This document shows, piece after piece, positions 38,866 to 47,682 of a stretch of DNA of 64,000 nucleotides. The translations under genes were made by a program, and so were the position numbers. This stretch comes from Fuerstiella sp. (GTDB taxonomy: Bacteria; Planctomycetota; Planctomycetia; Planctomycetales; Planctomycetaceae), in contig JAKVAY010000045.1 of assembly GCA_022447185.1 (NCBI GenBank), forward strand, positions 39,516 to 103,515, given 5' to 3'. The notes below the pieces were generated by a model. That model did not search any database. It had not been told where the DNA came from and saw only the letters and a list, made by a program, of their open reading frames with translations. How positions within the stretch are numbered: the stretch's first letter is position 1; each line of letters starts with the position of its first letter.

Positions 38866-40905
38866 CTACGGTTTGTCAAATTCCCCGCGTTTGAATTTAT
38901 GCCAGTAGTCATCCAATGCTCGCCGAACCTTTCCTGACAGAAGCGCCACCCCCAGGACATTCGGAAACGCCATTCCAAGAACCATGAGGTCGCTTAGGTC
39001 AAGAACGTTGGTTGCGGAGACCACGGAGCCGAGTAAGACGAAGATGACGAAAATCACGCGATAGATAATAGAGTGTCGATCTCCAAAGAGATATGTCCAG
39101 CACCGTTCACCGTAGTATGACCAGGAGATCATTGTTGAATAGGCGAAGAGCATTACAGCCACTGACAGCACGGCAGGAAACCACTCAATCTGACTTTCCA
39201 TCGCTCGGACTGTGAGTCCCGCCCCGTTGTTACTCAGGATCAGTTCACCGTAACGGGGGTCGTCTACGTCGTAGGCACCGGTAATCACGATCACAAGCGC
39301 TGTCATTGTGCAGATAACGACAGTATCGATAAACGGTTCCAGCAGGGCGACGATTCCTTCACGGACCGGATATTCAGTTTTCGCAGCCGAGTGAGCAATT
39401 GCAGCTGATCCAATACCGGCTTCGTTCGAAAACGCAGCGCGTTTGAATCCCAACACGAGAACTCCGAGAACCGCTCCGTAACCTGCCTGTGGTGTGAAGG
39501 CTGAACTGACAATCAATGAACACGCCTGCGGAATGGCACGGAAATTCATCAGTAAAATATAGGCACATGCCAGAACATAGACCCCACACATTAACGGGAC
39601 AATCTTTTCAGCCGTTGATGCAATGCGCCTAATCCCGCCAATAATGACCACTGCTACGAACGTGGCCATGACTATCCCGATCACAAACCGGCCCAATGTT
39701 CCTGCTGACTCAAGACCGGGAAACGCCTGCTGTACCGCGTTTATCGCCTGATTCACCTGAAATGCGTTTCCACCTCCAAGTGAGGCTAGCACGCACATCA
39801 CTGCGAACAGGCCCCCAAGGAGCATGCCGAGTGGTCCCAGTCCGAGGTCTCTGAGGCCGTTGGACAGATAGTACATGGCACCACCCATCACCTGTCCATC
39901 GGGGCGTACCTGTCGATACATCTGCCCCAGAGTACACTCAGCGAATTTGGAGCTCATACCAAGCAGACCGGCAATGATCATCCAAAACGTGGCTCCGGGA
40001 CCACCTACCCCCACAGCGATGGCCACACTGGCGATGTTTCCCAGCCCTACAGTGGCGGACAGCGCTGCCGTAAGGGCCTGGAAGTGCGTGACTTCGCCCA
40101 CGTCATCAGGTTTGTCATATTGTCCGGCAGTGACACGAATTGCATGCGTAAACCCCCGAAAATTGATGAACCCCATTCGCAGAGTAAAGAACACAGCTCC
40201 GATTACCAACCAGGCTACGACAACGGGAATCCCTGAATTAACGGCCTGGAATGTCCGCGTTTCCCCAGGGGCAATCTCCTTCCGTGTAACCATCATATTT
40301 TTGAGTCGCGATCGGCAGAATTCTGTGTGCAGGGCATCAGCGATCACTGCAGACTCTTCTTGGCTCACATCACTCTCGGCAAGCGTGATACTGAAATCAG
40401 CCTCCACCAGATTCACATCAGCAGAAGCTTTTTCCATGAGAGGACGAGCTGCATTGCGAACGGCAGCAATTTCGTTGTCAAAGACAACTCTATCTTGTTC
40501 AGAAAGACGACTGCGGACGAAACTGACGCTCCAGTTCACCTCGTCCCGTTTCTCATCTGAAAGGGACGTGTCAACCGAGCTTATCAACGACGAAAATTCA
40601 GGTGAGCCGAAGGGACATTGGTCCAGTTCCATGTAAAATTCGCAACGACCCACAAACTCGTAGAAGAACACACTGGCGATGATTCCAACGGCGTCACCGG
40701 AATATTTGTCGACCTGCTGTTCAAATTTACGCAGCTGGTTTGTGACCCTGGCGGGAGATTTGGATTCGGGTGGATTCCGCGACTCAGACGCCGAATCCAC
40801 AGGAGCAGGTGAGTTTTGCGAGACGCACTCTGGCGGAAATGCCACCAATAAAGCAGCAGCAATGAGCGAAAAAACAGTGCCGGATTTGCAAACATTACGG
40901 TTCAT
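38866..40905 (-). CDS. AGCS-family sodium:amino acid symporter with N-terminal extracytoplasmic domain
   Basis: About 679 residues from the ATG at 40905, which gives a signal peptide (MNRNVCKSGTVFSLIAAALL). The C-terminal 440 residues are a complete AGCS (alanine/glycine:Na+ or H+) carrier: GFTHAIRVTAGQY, LSATVGLGNIASVAIAV, FWMIIAGLLGMSSKFAECTL and KRAAFSNEAGIGSAAIAHSA. Unlike usual members (about 450-550 residues), it carries some 220 residues before the first carrier helix, predicted outside the cytoplasm, with two cysteines near FVGRCEFYMELDQC and long charged helices. It imports small amino acids with sodium; the extra domain may bind ligand or regulate, which is an inference. Confidence 0.9.
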   Translation of the reverse strand: MNRNVCKSGTVFSLIAAALLVAFPPECVSQNSPAPVDSASESRNPPESKSPARVTNQLRKFEQQVDKYSGDAVGIIASVFFYEFVGRCEFYMELDQCPFGSPEFSSLISSVDTSLSDEKRDEVNWSVSFVRSRLSEQDRVVFDNEIAAVRNAARPLMEKASADVNLVEADFSITLAESDVSQEESAVIADALHTEFCRSRLKNMMVTRKEIAPGETRTFQAVNSGIPVVVAWLVIGAVFFTLRMGFINFRGFTHAIRVTAGQYDKPDDVGEVTHFQALTAALSATVGLGNIASVAIAVGVGGPGATFWMIIAGLLGMSSKFAECTLGQMYRQVRPDGQVMGGAMYYLSNGLRDLGLGPLGMLLGGLFAVMCVLASLGGGNAFQVNQAINAVQQAFPGLESAGTLGRFVIGIVMATFVAVVIIGGIRRIASTAEKIVPLMCGVYVLACAYILLMNFRAIPQACSLIVSSAFTPQAGYGAVLGVLVLGFKRAAFSNEAGIGSAAIAHSAAKTEYPVREGIVALLEPFIDTVVICTMTALVIVITGAYDVDDPRYGELILSNNGAGLTVRAMESQIEWFPAVLSVAVMLFAYSTMISWSYYGERCWTYLFGDRHSIIYRVIFVIFVLLGSVVSATNVLDLSDLMVLGMAFPNVLGVALLSGKVRRALDDYWHKFKRGEFDKP

Positions 40906-41504
40906 AGCACAAAGCCTTCGAAACGCGACCGGTGTTTGGAACGGGCGACAGCCTGGCAAAGGATAACGACTACGCACATTCAGCGGAATCGGTCTAAAAT
41001 CAGAGCGGTCTCGAGCCCGGGGATCAATCCATCGATATTAAACAGTGAAACGGCGTGACATAGAGCGAAGTGAGGGCAGGACACATGAAGTGATTTCTGA
41101 TCGATACCGTGGATATGGTCTACATTCGTCGCATAGACAGAAATGAGTCAGCTCGCCGATGTTCTTGGAATCCAGCGACTACTGTTGACCGTTTTGGACA
41201 TTCGTCGGTGGATTCTCCGTGGTTGTTGTCCGCGAAGTGTGAACCTTCAGTATCGATGATGCATCACCGTACCGATCCTCAGGATGTATCAACCATCAGG
41301 CTGCCATTGTGTTGCCAACTCATGCTGTGCCGGAAAGCAGGTTTCCGTCAGTCGATGCCGGTTCTGATCCGATCTGGACCCGCAGGCCATCATCCTGTTA
41401 GTCTCCAGAAAATACTGCTGACGTCGGCTTTGAACGGGAGCCGGTCGTCTAAACCCCAAATGTACTGACACGGTCTGTGTCAGGCGAAATCAGGAGTGAC
41501 ACGG
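40906..41504. other. intergenic, no supported gene
   Basis: About 600 bases between the divergent symporter and secreted-protein genes. The only long open frame on the + strand (41109-41468) reads like random sequence, without a ribosome site or family pattern. No repeats or RNA genes seen. Confidence 0.4.
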
Positions 41505-42572
41505 ATGTCTTGCCTGAAAGTCATGCTGACGTGCGCCATTGCTTTCTCGTTGGTTTGTCCAACGACGGTGGAAGCTCAAAAACGACGTAAAACGGAAGTC
41601 GTCAAGGGTAAGCGATACAAACTCCACAAGGCTCACGGTCCGTATATGATTTTGGTGACCACGTTGCGGAATGTGGACCCAGGGCTGAGAGCTAAAGGGA
41701 TGTCTGCGGAAGACGCTGCCGACCAGATCGTCTATGAATTGCGGCGTAAAGGAATCCCCGCGTATGTTTATCATCAAAAGGAACAATTAAGCGAAGAAGG
41801 TCGGTTCATCCAGCGACAGGAAGGCCTTGCGATTATGGCCGGGAATTTTCCCACAGCCGAACATCGTGTTGCACAGGCTGTTCTTAAAATTATCCAGGAA
41901 AAATTTCGGCCTCAGTTTTTGAAACAACCGGAAACAGGGGCCATCATTGTTGATCAGCTTGCCTCAATGCCTTTCAAGCGTGCATTTATTGTGGCAAATC
42001 CTCTTCGGAACTCCGCTGAACTGGAGAAGGACGAAGTGGATCCTGAGTTGGTTCAGATGAATGCCAACAACGGCAAAATATCGCTTCTGAAAAATCCGGG
42101 CAGATACACATTGAAGGTTGCAACATTTCGTGGAAACCAAATCGTCCAGGTCGCAGCCAAAAAATCCAGTAAGAAGGGGTTTGGAATTTTCGGGCAGGCT
42201 GACGAATCGGCGACGAGTGCCTGGGAGTTGGCAACAGCTCTGCGTCGAGCCACGAAGTACGGCTATGATAAAAACTATGAAGCCTGGGTGCTCCATGACA
42301 CCAGGAAGTCCTATGTGACGATTGGATCGTTCAACAGCCCTGACGATCCCCGAATCAGGCAGTTGATTCAGGAGTTCAAGGCGAAGGTCAAGCCGAATCC
42401 CCGGACAGGCGAAGCCAAAATGACGCCAGAGCTGTTTTCGATCCCAAAAAATCCAGTGAAGAAGCCACTTCCGGACAAGCTGTGGTTCTTTGATGAGTCG
42501 CCCCGCGCCGTGGCCGTACCAGGGCGAAGTGCGAATGGCAAATCGTCAGGGTTAGGTGTCACTCAAAGGTAA
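41505..42572 (+). CDS. secreted protein of unknown function, possible SPOR-like repeats
   Basis: About 355 residues. The ATG at 41505 is favoured over the in-frame GTG at 41496 because AGGAG lies eight bases upstream. The start yields a signal peptide (MSCLKVMLTCAIAFSLVCPT, cleavage near VEAQ). Two segments (about residues 45-125 and 195-300) each have the pattern of a SPOR-like fold: YMILVTTLRN...AEDAADQIVYELRRKG and YTLKVATFRG...SAWELATALRRATKYG, followed by an Arg/Tyr-rich strand. This suggests peptidoglycan or glycan binding, but only by pattern. Basic overall. Monocistronic. Confidence 0.7.
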   Translation: MSCLKVMLTCAIAFSLVCPTTVEAQKRRKTEVVKGKRYKLHKAHGPYMILVTTLRNVDPGLRAKGMSAEDAADQIVYELRRKGIPAYVYHQKEQLSEEGRFIQRQEGLAIMAGNFPTAEHRVAQAVLKIIQEKFRPQFLKQPETGAIIVDQLASMPFKRAFIVANPLRNSAELEKDEVDPELVQMNANNGKISLLKNPGRYTLKVATFRGNQIVQVAAKKSSKKGFGIFGQADESATSAWELATALRRATKYGYDKNYEAWVLHDTRKSYVTIGSFNSPDDPRIRQLIQEFKAKVKPNPRTGEAKMTPELFSIPKNPVKKPLPDKLWFFDESPRAVAVPGRSANGKSSGLGVTQR

Positions 42573-42970
42573 TCGACATCAGGCTGATGACACTGGCCCA
42601 CTCGTTGCCTGCCAGCGGACGAGTCATTTCGAGCGTGGTCGTCGTTTGAAAGACTAAGTTGCTCTCATGGACGGGGCGCTTGTGCTGCCGAATTCGAACT
42701 CAATGGGGATTTGAGTTTTGCTCGAAAGTTAGTTTCTTACGTTGCTTGCGCCTTTGTCTTGGAATTCAGCGGAAAAACCGAAAGAAACCTGGTAGGTTTT
42801 GCGAACCATCCGTCGAATGCAGATGTCGAAACGGAAACCGAAGTTTGGCTTTCTGCAATGAAGCAATTTTTTATTGCAGACGGATCCAGTTCATCAGTCA
42901 CAAAATCTTACCGGTCAAATCCAGTTGATTTGACGGGCAGCGGTGTGAGAAAGATGCGCCGCATCTGAAT

Positions 42971-42991
42971 GAACCTGAGTTCTTCAGGTTC
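42971..42991 (+). promoter_or_regulatory. hairpin directly upstream of a strong ribosome binding site
   Basis: Perfect 8-bp stem GAACCTGA / TCAGGTTC with a GTTCT loop. It ends nine bases before the AAGGAGG at 43001-43007. It lacks a T tract, so a regulatory leader hairpin or transcript-end structure is possible. Confidence 0.4.
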
Positions 42992-43014
42992 AACTCAACT
43001 AAGGAGGCAGGACA

Positions 43015-43260
43015 ATGCTGCTCATAAACGCAATCAACGCCAAAAACTCAGTCGAGAGTATTCTCACGAGTAACGCGTGTCTGTGTGCGATTGGGCTGTG
43101 CGACCGTTCTGGTGTCTTCTTTCAGTTTGCGGACTGGCAACCGGCACATCGACCAGCAAAACACTTGTGCGATCGCTCGATGTGTCGCGCAATGCATCCC
43201 TCCCCAGAATTGATGCAGTCGAGTCACCGATCGGGTATGTGGTGTCCCCGCGCTCTCTGA
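43015..43260 (+). CDS. candidate small protein behind a perfect Shine-Dalgarno
   Basis: 81 codons beginning MLLINAINAKNSVESILTSN. The only strong evidence is AAGGAGG seven bases before the ATG, the best ribosome site noticed in this region. The C-terminal half is Cys/His/Met/Pro-rich and looks like non-coding sequence read by chance; a second frame (43077-43292) overlaps it. It could be a leader peptide, a recent frameshifted remnant or a real short gene. No family recognised. Confidence 0.3.
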   Translation: MLLINAINAKNSVESILTSNACLCAIGLCDRSGVFFQFADWQPAHRPAKHLCDRSMCRAMHPSPELMQSSHRSGMWCPRAL

Positions 43261-43521
43261 GAACCATTCTCGGTTCTGTCACTGTCAGCTGAGCAGCCAA
43301 TTCAGACGTGTCCTGCCTGGACGAATTCTGAGAGGCTCCTGAATCTGACTGAGAACTTTTCAGCCACTGGGCTGATTGCTTTTCTTTGCGAGGCCAATGC
43401 CACCTGAGGTCGTTACGGCTTCAGCGTTCGCAGGTCTCGTACTGTCTGCTGACCATTACCTCGTGATTCGGAATGAAGGTTCGGAATCCAGCACGGTGGT
43501 CATCATACGGAGTCCAACACG

Positions 43522-44073
43522 ATGTCTGTGGAATTCACAACTCAAACCGTTCTGTGTGCCCAGGCGGGAAACCGAGATGCGTTCGACAAACTTACGGAAT
43601 TGTTTTATTCCCGGGTTTACGGAATCGTTATGCAGCGGTTGCGCAATACGGCAGAAGCAGATGAAGTGGCTCAGGAAGTGTTTTTGCGAGCATTTCGAAA
43701 GATCACTCAGCTGAAAGATCCCGCCGCGTTTGGGGGCTGGCTGTGTCAAATTGCATCGCGGTTGTCAATTAACCGCGCCGTTCGACGTCCGGCCGAACGA
43801 TCCTGTGAGTCAGTGACGTTTGAACTGTTGCGGGAAGCTGACGTCGGTCCGACAATGGATTTGCTGCAGCGGGAAGATGCGCAGCAAGTGCGTTCCGGAA
43901 TCGATCGACTTTGTCAACTGGATCGTCAGACACTGTTAGCTTTCTACTTTGAAGGTCAGTCGCTGAAGCAGATGGCAGAAGTCTTTGACAGTCCGGTCGG
44001 GACGATCAAGAGACGTTTGCACACAGCTCGAAGTCGTCTGCGTGACGCATTGGTGGCCATGCAGCCGGCCTGA
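43522..44073 (+). CDS. ECF-type RNA polymerase sigma factor
   Basis: 183 residues, typical of ECF sigma factors. Region 2 is seen in AFDKLTELFYSRVYGIVMQRL and AEADEVAQEVFLRAFRKI; region 4 in LDRQTLLAFYFEGQSLKQMA and VFDSPVGTIKRRLHTARSRL. It directs RNA polymerase to alternative promoters. No anti-sigma gene with a zinc-binding or membrane domain follows on the same strand; the next + gene is the DUF11 protein 700 bases away. It may be controlled by a distant partner or by expression level. Confidence 0.9.
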   Translation: MSVEFTTQTVLCAQAGNRDAFDKLTELFYSRVYGIVMQRLRNTAEADEVAQEVFLRAFRKITQLKDPAAFGGWLCQIASRLSINRAVRRPAERSCESVTFELLREADVGPTMDLLQREDAQQVRSGIDRLCQLDRQTLLAFYFEGQSLKQMAEVFDSPVGTIKRRLHTARSRLRDALVAMQPA

Positions 44074-44799
44074 AGACAAGGGACACGTGATTTCAGTTAC
44101 TGGTTCGCATTTCCCCATCAGAGTTGACGAAGTCTGATCGGCGGTGGTGATCGACTTCGACACCACCTGCTGTTACCTCCTCAGGCCGACAGGAAGCGTT
44201 GCATCAAAGACGGCGGTCTGTGTCTTTGCGTCCATCACACGCCGGTCCCGAATCAGTGAGATCAGTTTCCGGTTGGCACCGATTTCCCACGGGTAACGAA
44301 TGGTTTGATCTCGAGAATTTCGGCCGACGTCTGTAAATCGGTCACCTCTCCGTCGTGTCAATAGCATGATTGTGATGGGAGCCGATGCGATGTCTTCGAC
44401 GTGGTGTTTGAGAAGACACATCAGCCACCGCTCTGGCATCGTGGCACTGACGGTTACCGCGACATTTGCTCCCAGTGGAAGCCGTGCACTCAGACGTCTC
44501 AGTGTCCAGATCGATCCCGACCACGAATCTCTCTGGTTTCGACTAATTGTTCGCCATGATTGGTTTTACTTCGGGTTGCTTTGCAACCCGCGGGTTCCGC
44601 AGGTCACCCTGTTTACTATATCTCCAGGGCGGAATTGTTCAGGAAAACGCAGGAGATGAACCCCGAAACCAGCACCGGCAAAAAATACCGATCCTGTCTT
44701 TCCGCATTTCCGACCTTCTGGTAAGTATACCCTTCAAGTCTGTCTCGAACTGGCCTGACCGGGGAGGGTATGCCCCGACACTACAGGGAATGGATTCCC
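44074..44799. other. gene-poor region with a minus-strand open frame
   Basis: About 725 bases. On the minus strand a frame stays open for roughly 115 codons, ending at 44173 (terminal part MDAKTQTAVFDATLPVGLRR), but its first ATG is at 44439. It could be the C-terminal remnant of a lost gene. A perfect 8-bp hairpin CGGGTTGC-TTT-GCAACCCG lies at 44572-44590. No family recognised in any frame. Confidence 0.4.
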
Positions 44800-47487
44800 A
44801 TGCAGAATTCACTTTGGAAACTGGTTTCTATTGTTGGTGTCATTGCGATTGGAAGCCTTGTTGTCAAAGAGGTTCATGACGGTCTATCGTTCGGAGGTGC
44901 TGCAGCAAACCAGACGGATGACACTCCCGGAATTGAAGGTAACGAAATTCAGATTACGGCAGACACCGAGTCGTCAGCATTTGAAAATCAGATTTCCGCC
45001 GACACCGTTGATGACCACAAACTGGATACTGAAGCACCTGCTGACAACGAGCCGTTCCCTATAGACGAGCCGTTCCCTATAGACGAGCCGGATTCCGACG
45101 TCCTTTCATCAGACCGCCGGCCCGCCCAAACGGTTTCATTCGTGGAGGAGGTCGACTCGGGCGAGGCTACTGAACCTGATTTGTTCGATTTTACATTCGA
45201 ACCGAACATCGCGGACACGGATGGCTCCAGGAAACAGATTGATCGGGATGAAAGCTCTGTTTCGTCTCGCGCAGTCAAATCCGTTGGCGCAGCGAATTCC
45301 AACTTTAATCAGTTAACAGATGATGCTGCTGCGTCCGGAAATCAGACGGAATCCCCAGAGAATCGCCTGATCTTTTTGGCACCCGGGGACAACGCGGCCG
45401 GAAATCGTGCGCAAGTGAAAGATGTGAGCGGCGAAGGAAATCAGACGACGGTTGAAGAGCCGTTTGAAGAAGATTCATTGGAGCCGGTGGATAACCAGCC
45501 CGATTTAGAAGTTCCGTCCAGTCACTTAGATGGCGACTCCACACTGCGGTTGCCGTCGGAATCCACAGCGCGTGATCAGCCGTCATTGTCCAATGAAGTT
45601 CCCCGATTGTTCGACAAAGCTTCCAACTCTCCGGCACCAATAAACGGCGGGACAACGGATCTGATGTTCGAAGACGATGCCGACAGCAGTGACTCGCCTC
45701 GGCCCATTATCGAGGGACCTTCGAATCGGTCTTCGTCCCGGAACTCAGCCTTTGATCAAGCCACAGTACCAGAAATTAATAGAACGATGACCGACAGGCT
45801 CGATGATCTGTCGTTTGACACTCGTCATGATCAGCAGGCTTTGCCCATTCCTGAGCCCGTTTCCGCTGAACCGGCATTACCACGCAGAGAGGAAGCGTCA
45901 GGCCAGTTTTATCCTCAATCTGCAGATGCCCCTGACAATGAATTGCGTGAGTTCCCGTCCCGGCCTCGCAGGCTGAATATCAATCGTAATTCTGATTCAC
46001 CGGAAATTCGGTCTTCCGATGATCTGCCGACGGAAAATTCCGGTTCACTCCCTCGACCGGAATCACGGCAGCGAACATCGTCTTCAACCGGTGTGCTGCG
46101 TCCTCATTTGACGGTTCGAAAGAAGATGCCCGAATCTGCCACCCTTGGTCAGGCAATGGATTATACGGTCGTTGTGACCAATGAAGGCAGGTCCACCGCC
46201 CGAAGCGTGATTGTGGAAGACGGAGTTCCGGAGGAAGCACGCGTCGATGTAACGGATCCCCCGGCCGAATACGATGATGGCACCCGGAGTCTCATCTGGC
46301 GATTCGATGAGTTGCAGGCCGGAGATTCTCATGAACTCATGGTGCGGCTGACACCAACGAGTCAAGGTGTACTCAGCAGCATTGCAACTGTTCGTTTCAA
46401 TGCTCAGGTGACCACAAGCACTTTTGTGCGCGCTCCGATACTCAGTCTGGATTTTAAGACGCCGCCGCCGGTCCGGGTCGGTGAGGAGACCCAGCTCCGG
46501 TACGTGGTAAGGAACGACGGTGATGGAGTTGCAACCGATATCGTGTTGAGAAGCGATCTGCCGTCGGGCCTTCGACATCCGGTCGGCAATGATCTGGAAT
46601 ACACCATTGATACTCTGGAGCCTGATACGGAACGTGAGATCGTACTCAACGTGATTGCCGCAGAATCCGGTAATTTCACGACTCATGTTGAGCTGATTGC
46701 GGACGGTATCCCGGGTGACATTGCAGATGCCTCAGTCAGGATTGTCGGCCAGCAGATCCAGGTTCTTCGTCAGGGGCCTCAACGACGTTACGTCGGCCGT
46801 TCTGCGGTCTACTCAAATATTTTAAGTAACGGAACGGAGTTCGATGCTGGAGGCATTCGTGTTATTGAACGTATTCCTGAGGGTATGAAATTTGAACGTG
46901 CGTCTCACAACGGGGTTTACAGTCCGCAGCAGCGAGAGGTGGTCTGGAATCTCGACGGAATTAAGTCCGGTGACCAGGCAACGTTGAAAATCGAGTTGAC
47001 TGCTGCGAATTCGGGTGATCAGGAGAGCCTGGTCACGGTCATTGAGAATGCTGGATTTCAGACGGCGGCCCGAACTGTGACAGCAGTGCAGGATTTGCAC
47101 AACATTGGAAGCCGAATGAGTCGACTGGACGGACCTGTTTCGGTTGGGACTGAATTCGGGTTTGATATTGTTGTAGAAAATCGCGGCACATCAGATGCGA
47201 CCGGCGTTCAGCTGATTATTGACCTGCCGGAAGGCGTTAAAGGAGTGAGTGTTGGCAGGGATGGACCACGCGCGCATCCAAAAATTACTGATGGTCAGCT
47301 GCAGTACCATTTTCAGCCTGTGATGCAAATTCAACCTGGAAAACAAAAGACTTTTCGAATCAATATGAAGGCAACTCAGGCGATCTCGAATGCCGTTGTG
47401 AATGCTCGAATTTACTATGACCAGATGCAGAACGAAAACGCACTGATCATGTCGGAGTCGATTACAGCGAGCGACGACCGGCCGTAG
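44800..47487 (+). CDS. membrane-anchored DUF11 repeat surface protein
   Basis: About 895 residues from the ATG at 44800 (AGGGAA nine bases upstream; an ATG at 44770 is possible). One N-terminal helix (LWKLVSIVGVIAIGSLVV) anchors it, followed by some 410 residues of acidic, Ser/Asp/Glu/Pro-rich low-complexity sequence, then four DUF11-type immunoglobulin-like repeats (about 430-540, 545-640, 645-765, 770-885), each with a pattern like YTVVVTNEGRSTARSVIVED and a later LXWRFDELQAGDS-type strand. DUF11 repeats are typical of planctomycete envelope proteins with structural or adhesive roles. The low-complexity part contains an exact 18-base tandem duplication. Confidence 0.85.
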   Translation: MQNSLWKLVSIVGVIAIGSLVVKEVHDGLSFGGAAANQTDDTPGIEGNEIQITADTESSAFENQISADTVDDHKLDTEAPADNEPFPIDEPFPIDEPDSDVLSSDRRPAQTVSFVEEVDSGEATEPDLFDFTFEPNIADTDGSRKQIDRDESSVSSRAVKSVGAANSNFNQLTDDAAASGNQTESPENRLIFLAPGDNAAGNRAQVKDVSGEGNQTTVEEPFEEDSLEPVDNQPDLEVPSSHLDGDSTLRLPSESTARDQPSLSNEVPRLFDKASNSPAPINGGTTDLMFEDDADSSDSPRPIIEGPSNRSSSRNSAFDQATVPEINRTMTDRLDDLSFDTRHDQQALPIPEPVSAEPALPRREEASGQFYPQSADAPDNELREFPSRPRRLNINRNSDSPEIRSSDDLPTENSGSLPRPESRQRTSSSTGVLRPHLTVRKKMPESATLGQAMDYTVVVTNEGRSTARSVIVEDGVPEEARVDVTDPPAEYDDGTRSLIWRFDELQAGDSHELMVRLTPTSQGVLSSIATVRFNAQVTTSTFVRAPILSLDFKTPPPVRVGEETQLRYVVRNDGDGVATDIVLRSDLPSGLRHPVGNDLEYTIDTLEPDTEREIVLNVIAAESGNFTTHVELIADGIPGDIADASVRIVGQQIQVLRQGPQRRYVGRSAVYSNILSNGTEFDAGGIRVIERIPEGMKFERASHNGVYSPQQREVVWNLDGIKSGDQATLKIELTAANSGDQESLVTVIENAGFQTAARTVTAVQDLHNIGSRMSRLDGPVSVGTEFGFDIVVENRGTSDATGVQLIIDLPEGVKGVSVGRDGPRAHPKITDGQLQYHFQPVMQIQPGKQKTFRINMKATQAISNAVVNARIYYDQMQNENALIMSESITASDDRP
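45049..45090 (+). repeat. 18-bp tandem repeat inside the DUF11 gene
   Basis: Two exact copies of GAGCCGTTCCCTATAGAC followed by a partial third (GAGCCG), encoding EPFPID twice. It is in frame and therefore tolerated; exact identity suggests recent duplication and length variability in the spacer. Confidence 0.85.
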
Positions 47488-47682
47488 CTTTCTTCGTTTC
47501 TTTTTCGGTCAGGACGTGTGACTGAGGGGAATATCGCCTTCCGATTTTCGAGATGGTTCAGTTGATTTCGCCAAAGTCGTCAATTCGCAGTGACTGCTCG
47601 TCCTGCTTTGCCATCGCGGACGGAGTGTCGTTCTGATGGTCGTTGATGACTTGTTGCTCGCACGATACCGATGCGTCTGGTA

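Larger units (their letters stand above)
42573..43521. other. long gene-poor region upstream of the sigma factor
   Basis: About 950 bases with no confident gene. It holds a weak frame at 42711-42968 (TTG start, 85 codons, lower G+C than neighbours), a hairpin at 42971-42991, a perfect ribosome binding site at 43001-43007 and a short frame at 43015-43260, listed separately. Confidence 0.45.

Noticed and set aside
41109-41468. 119-codon frame between the symporter and the secreted protein
   Set aside because: No ribosome site, amino-acid use atypical, no recognisable motif.
42711-42968. 85-codon frame with TTG start before the hairpin
   Set aside because: Only a weak GGGG upstream and no family resemblance; kept as part of the gene-poor region note.
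43484-43500. T-arm-like GGTTCGGAATCC as a tRNA fragment
   Set aside because: No acceptor or anticodon arms can be formed around it.
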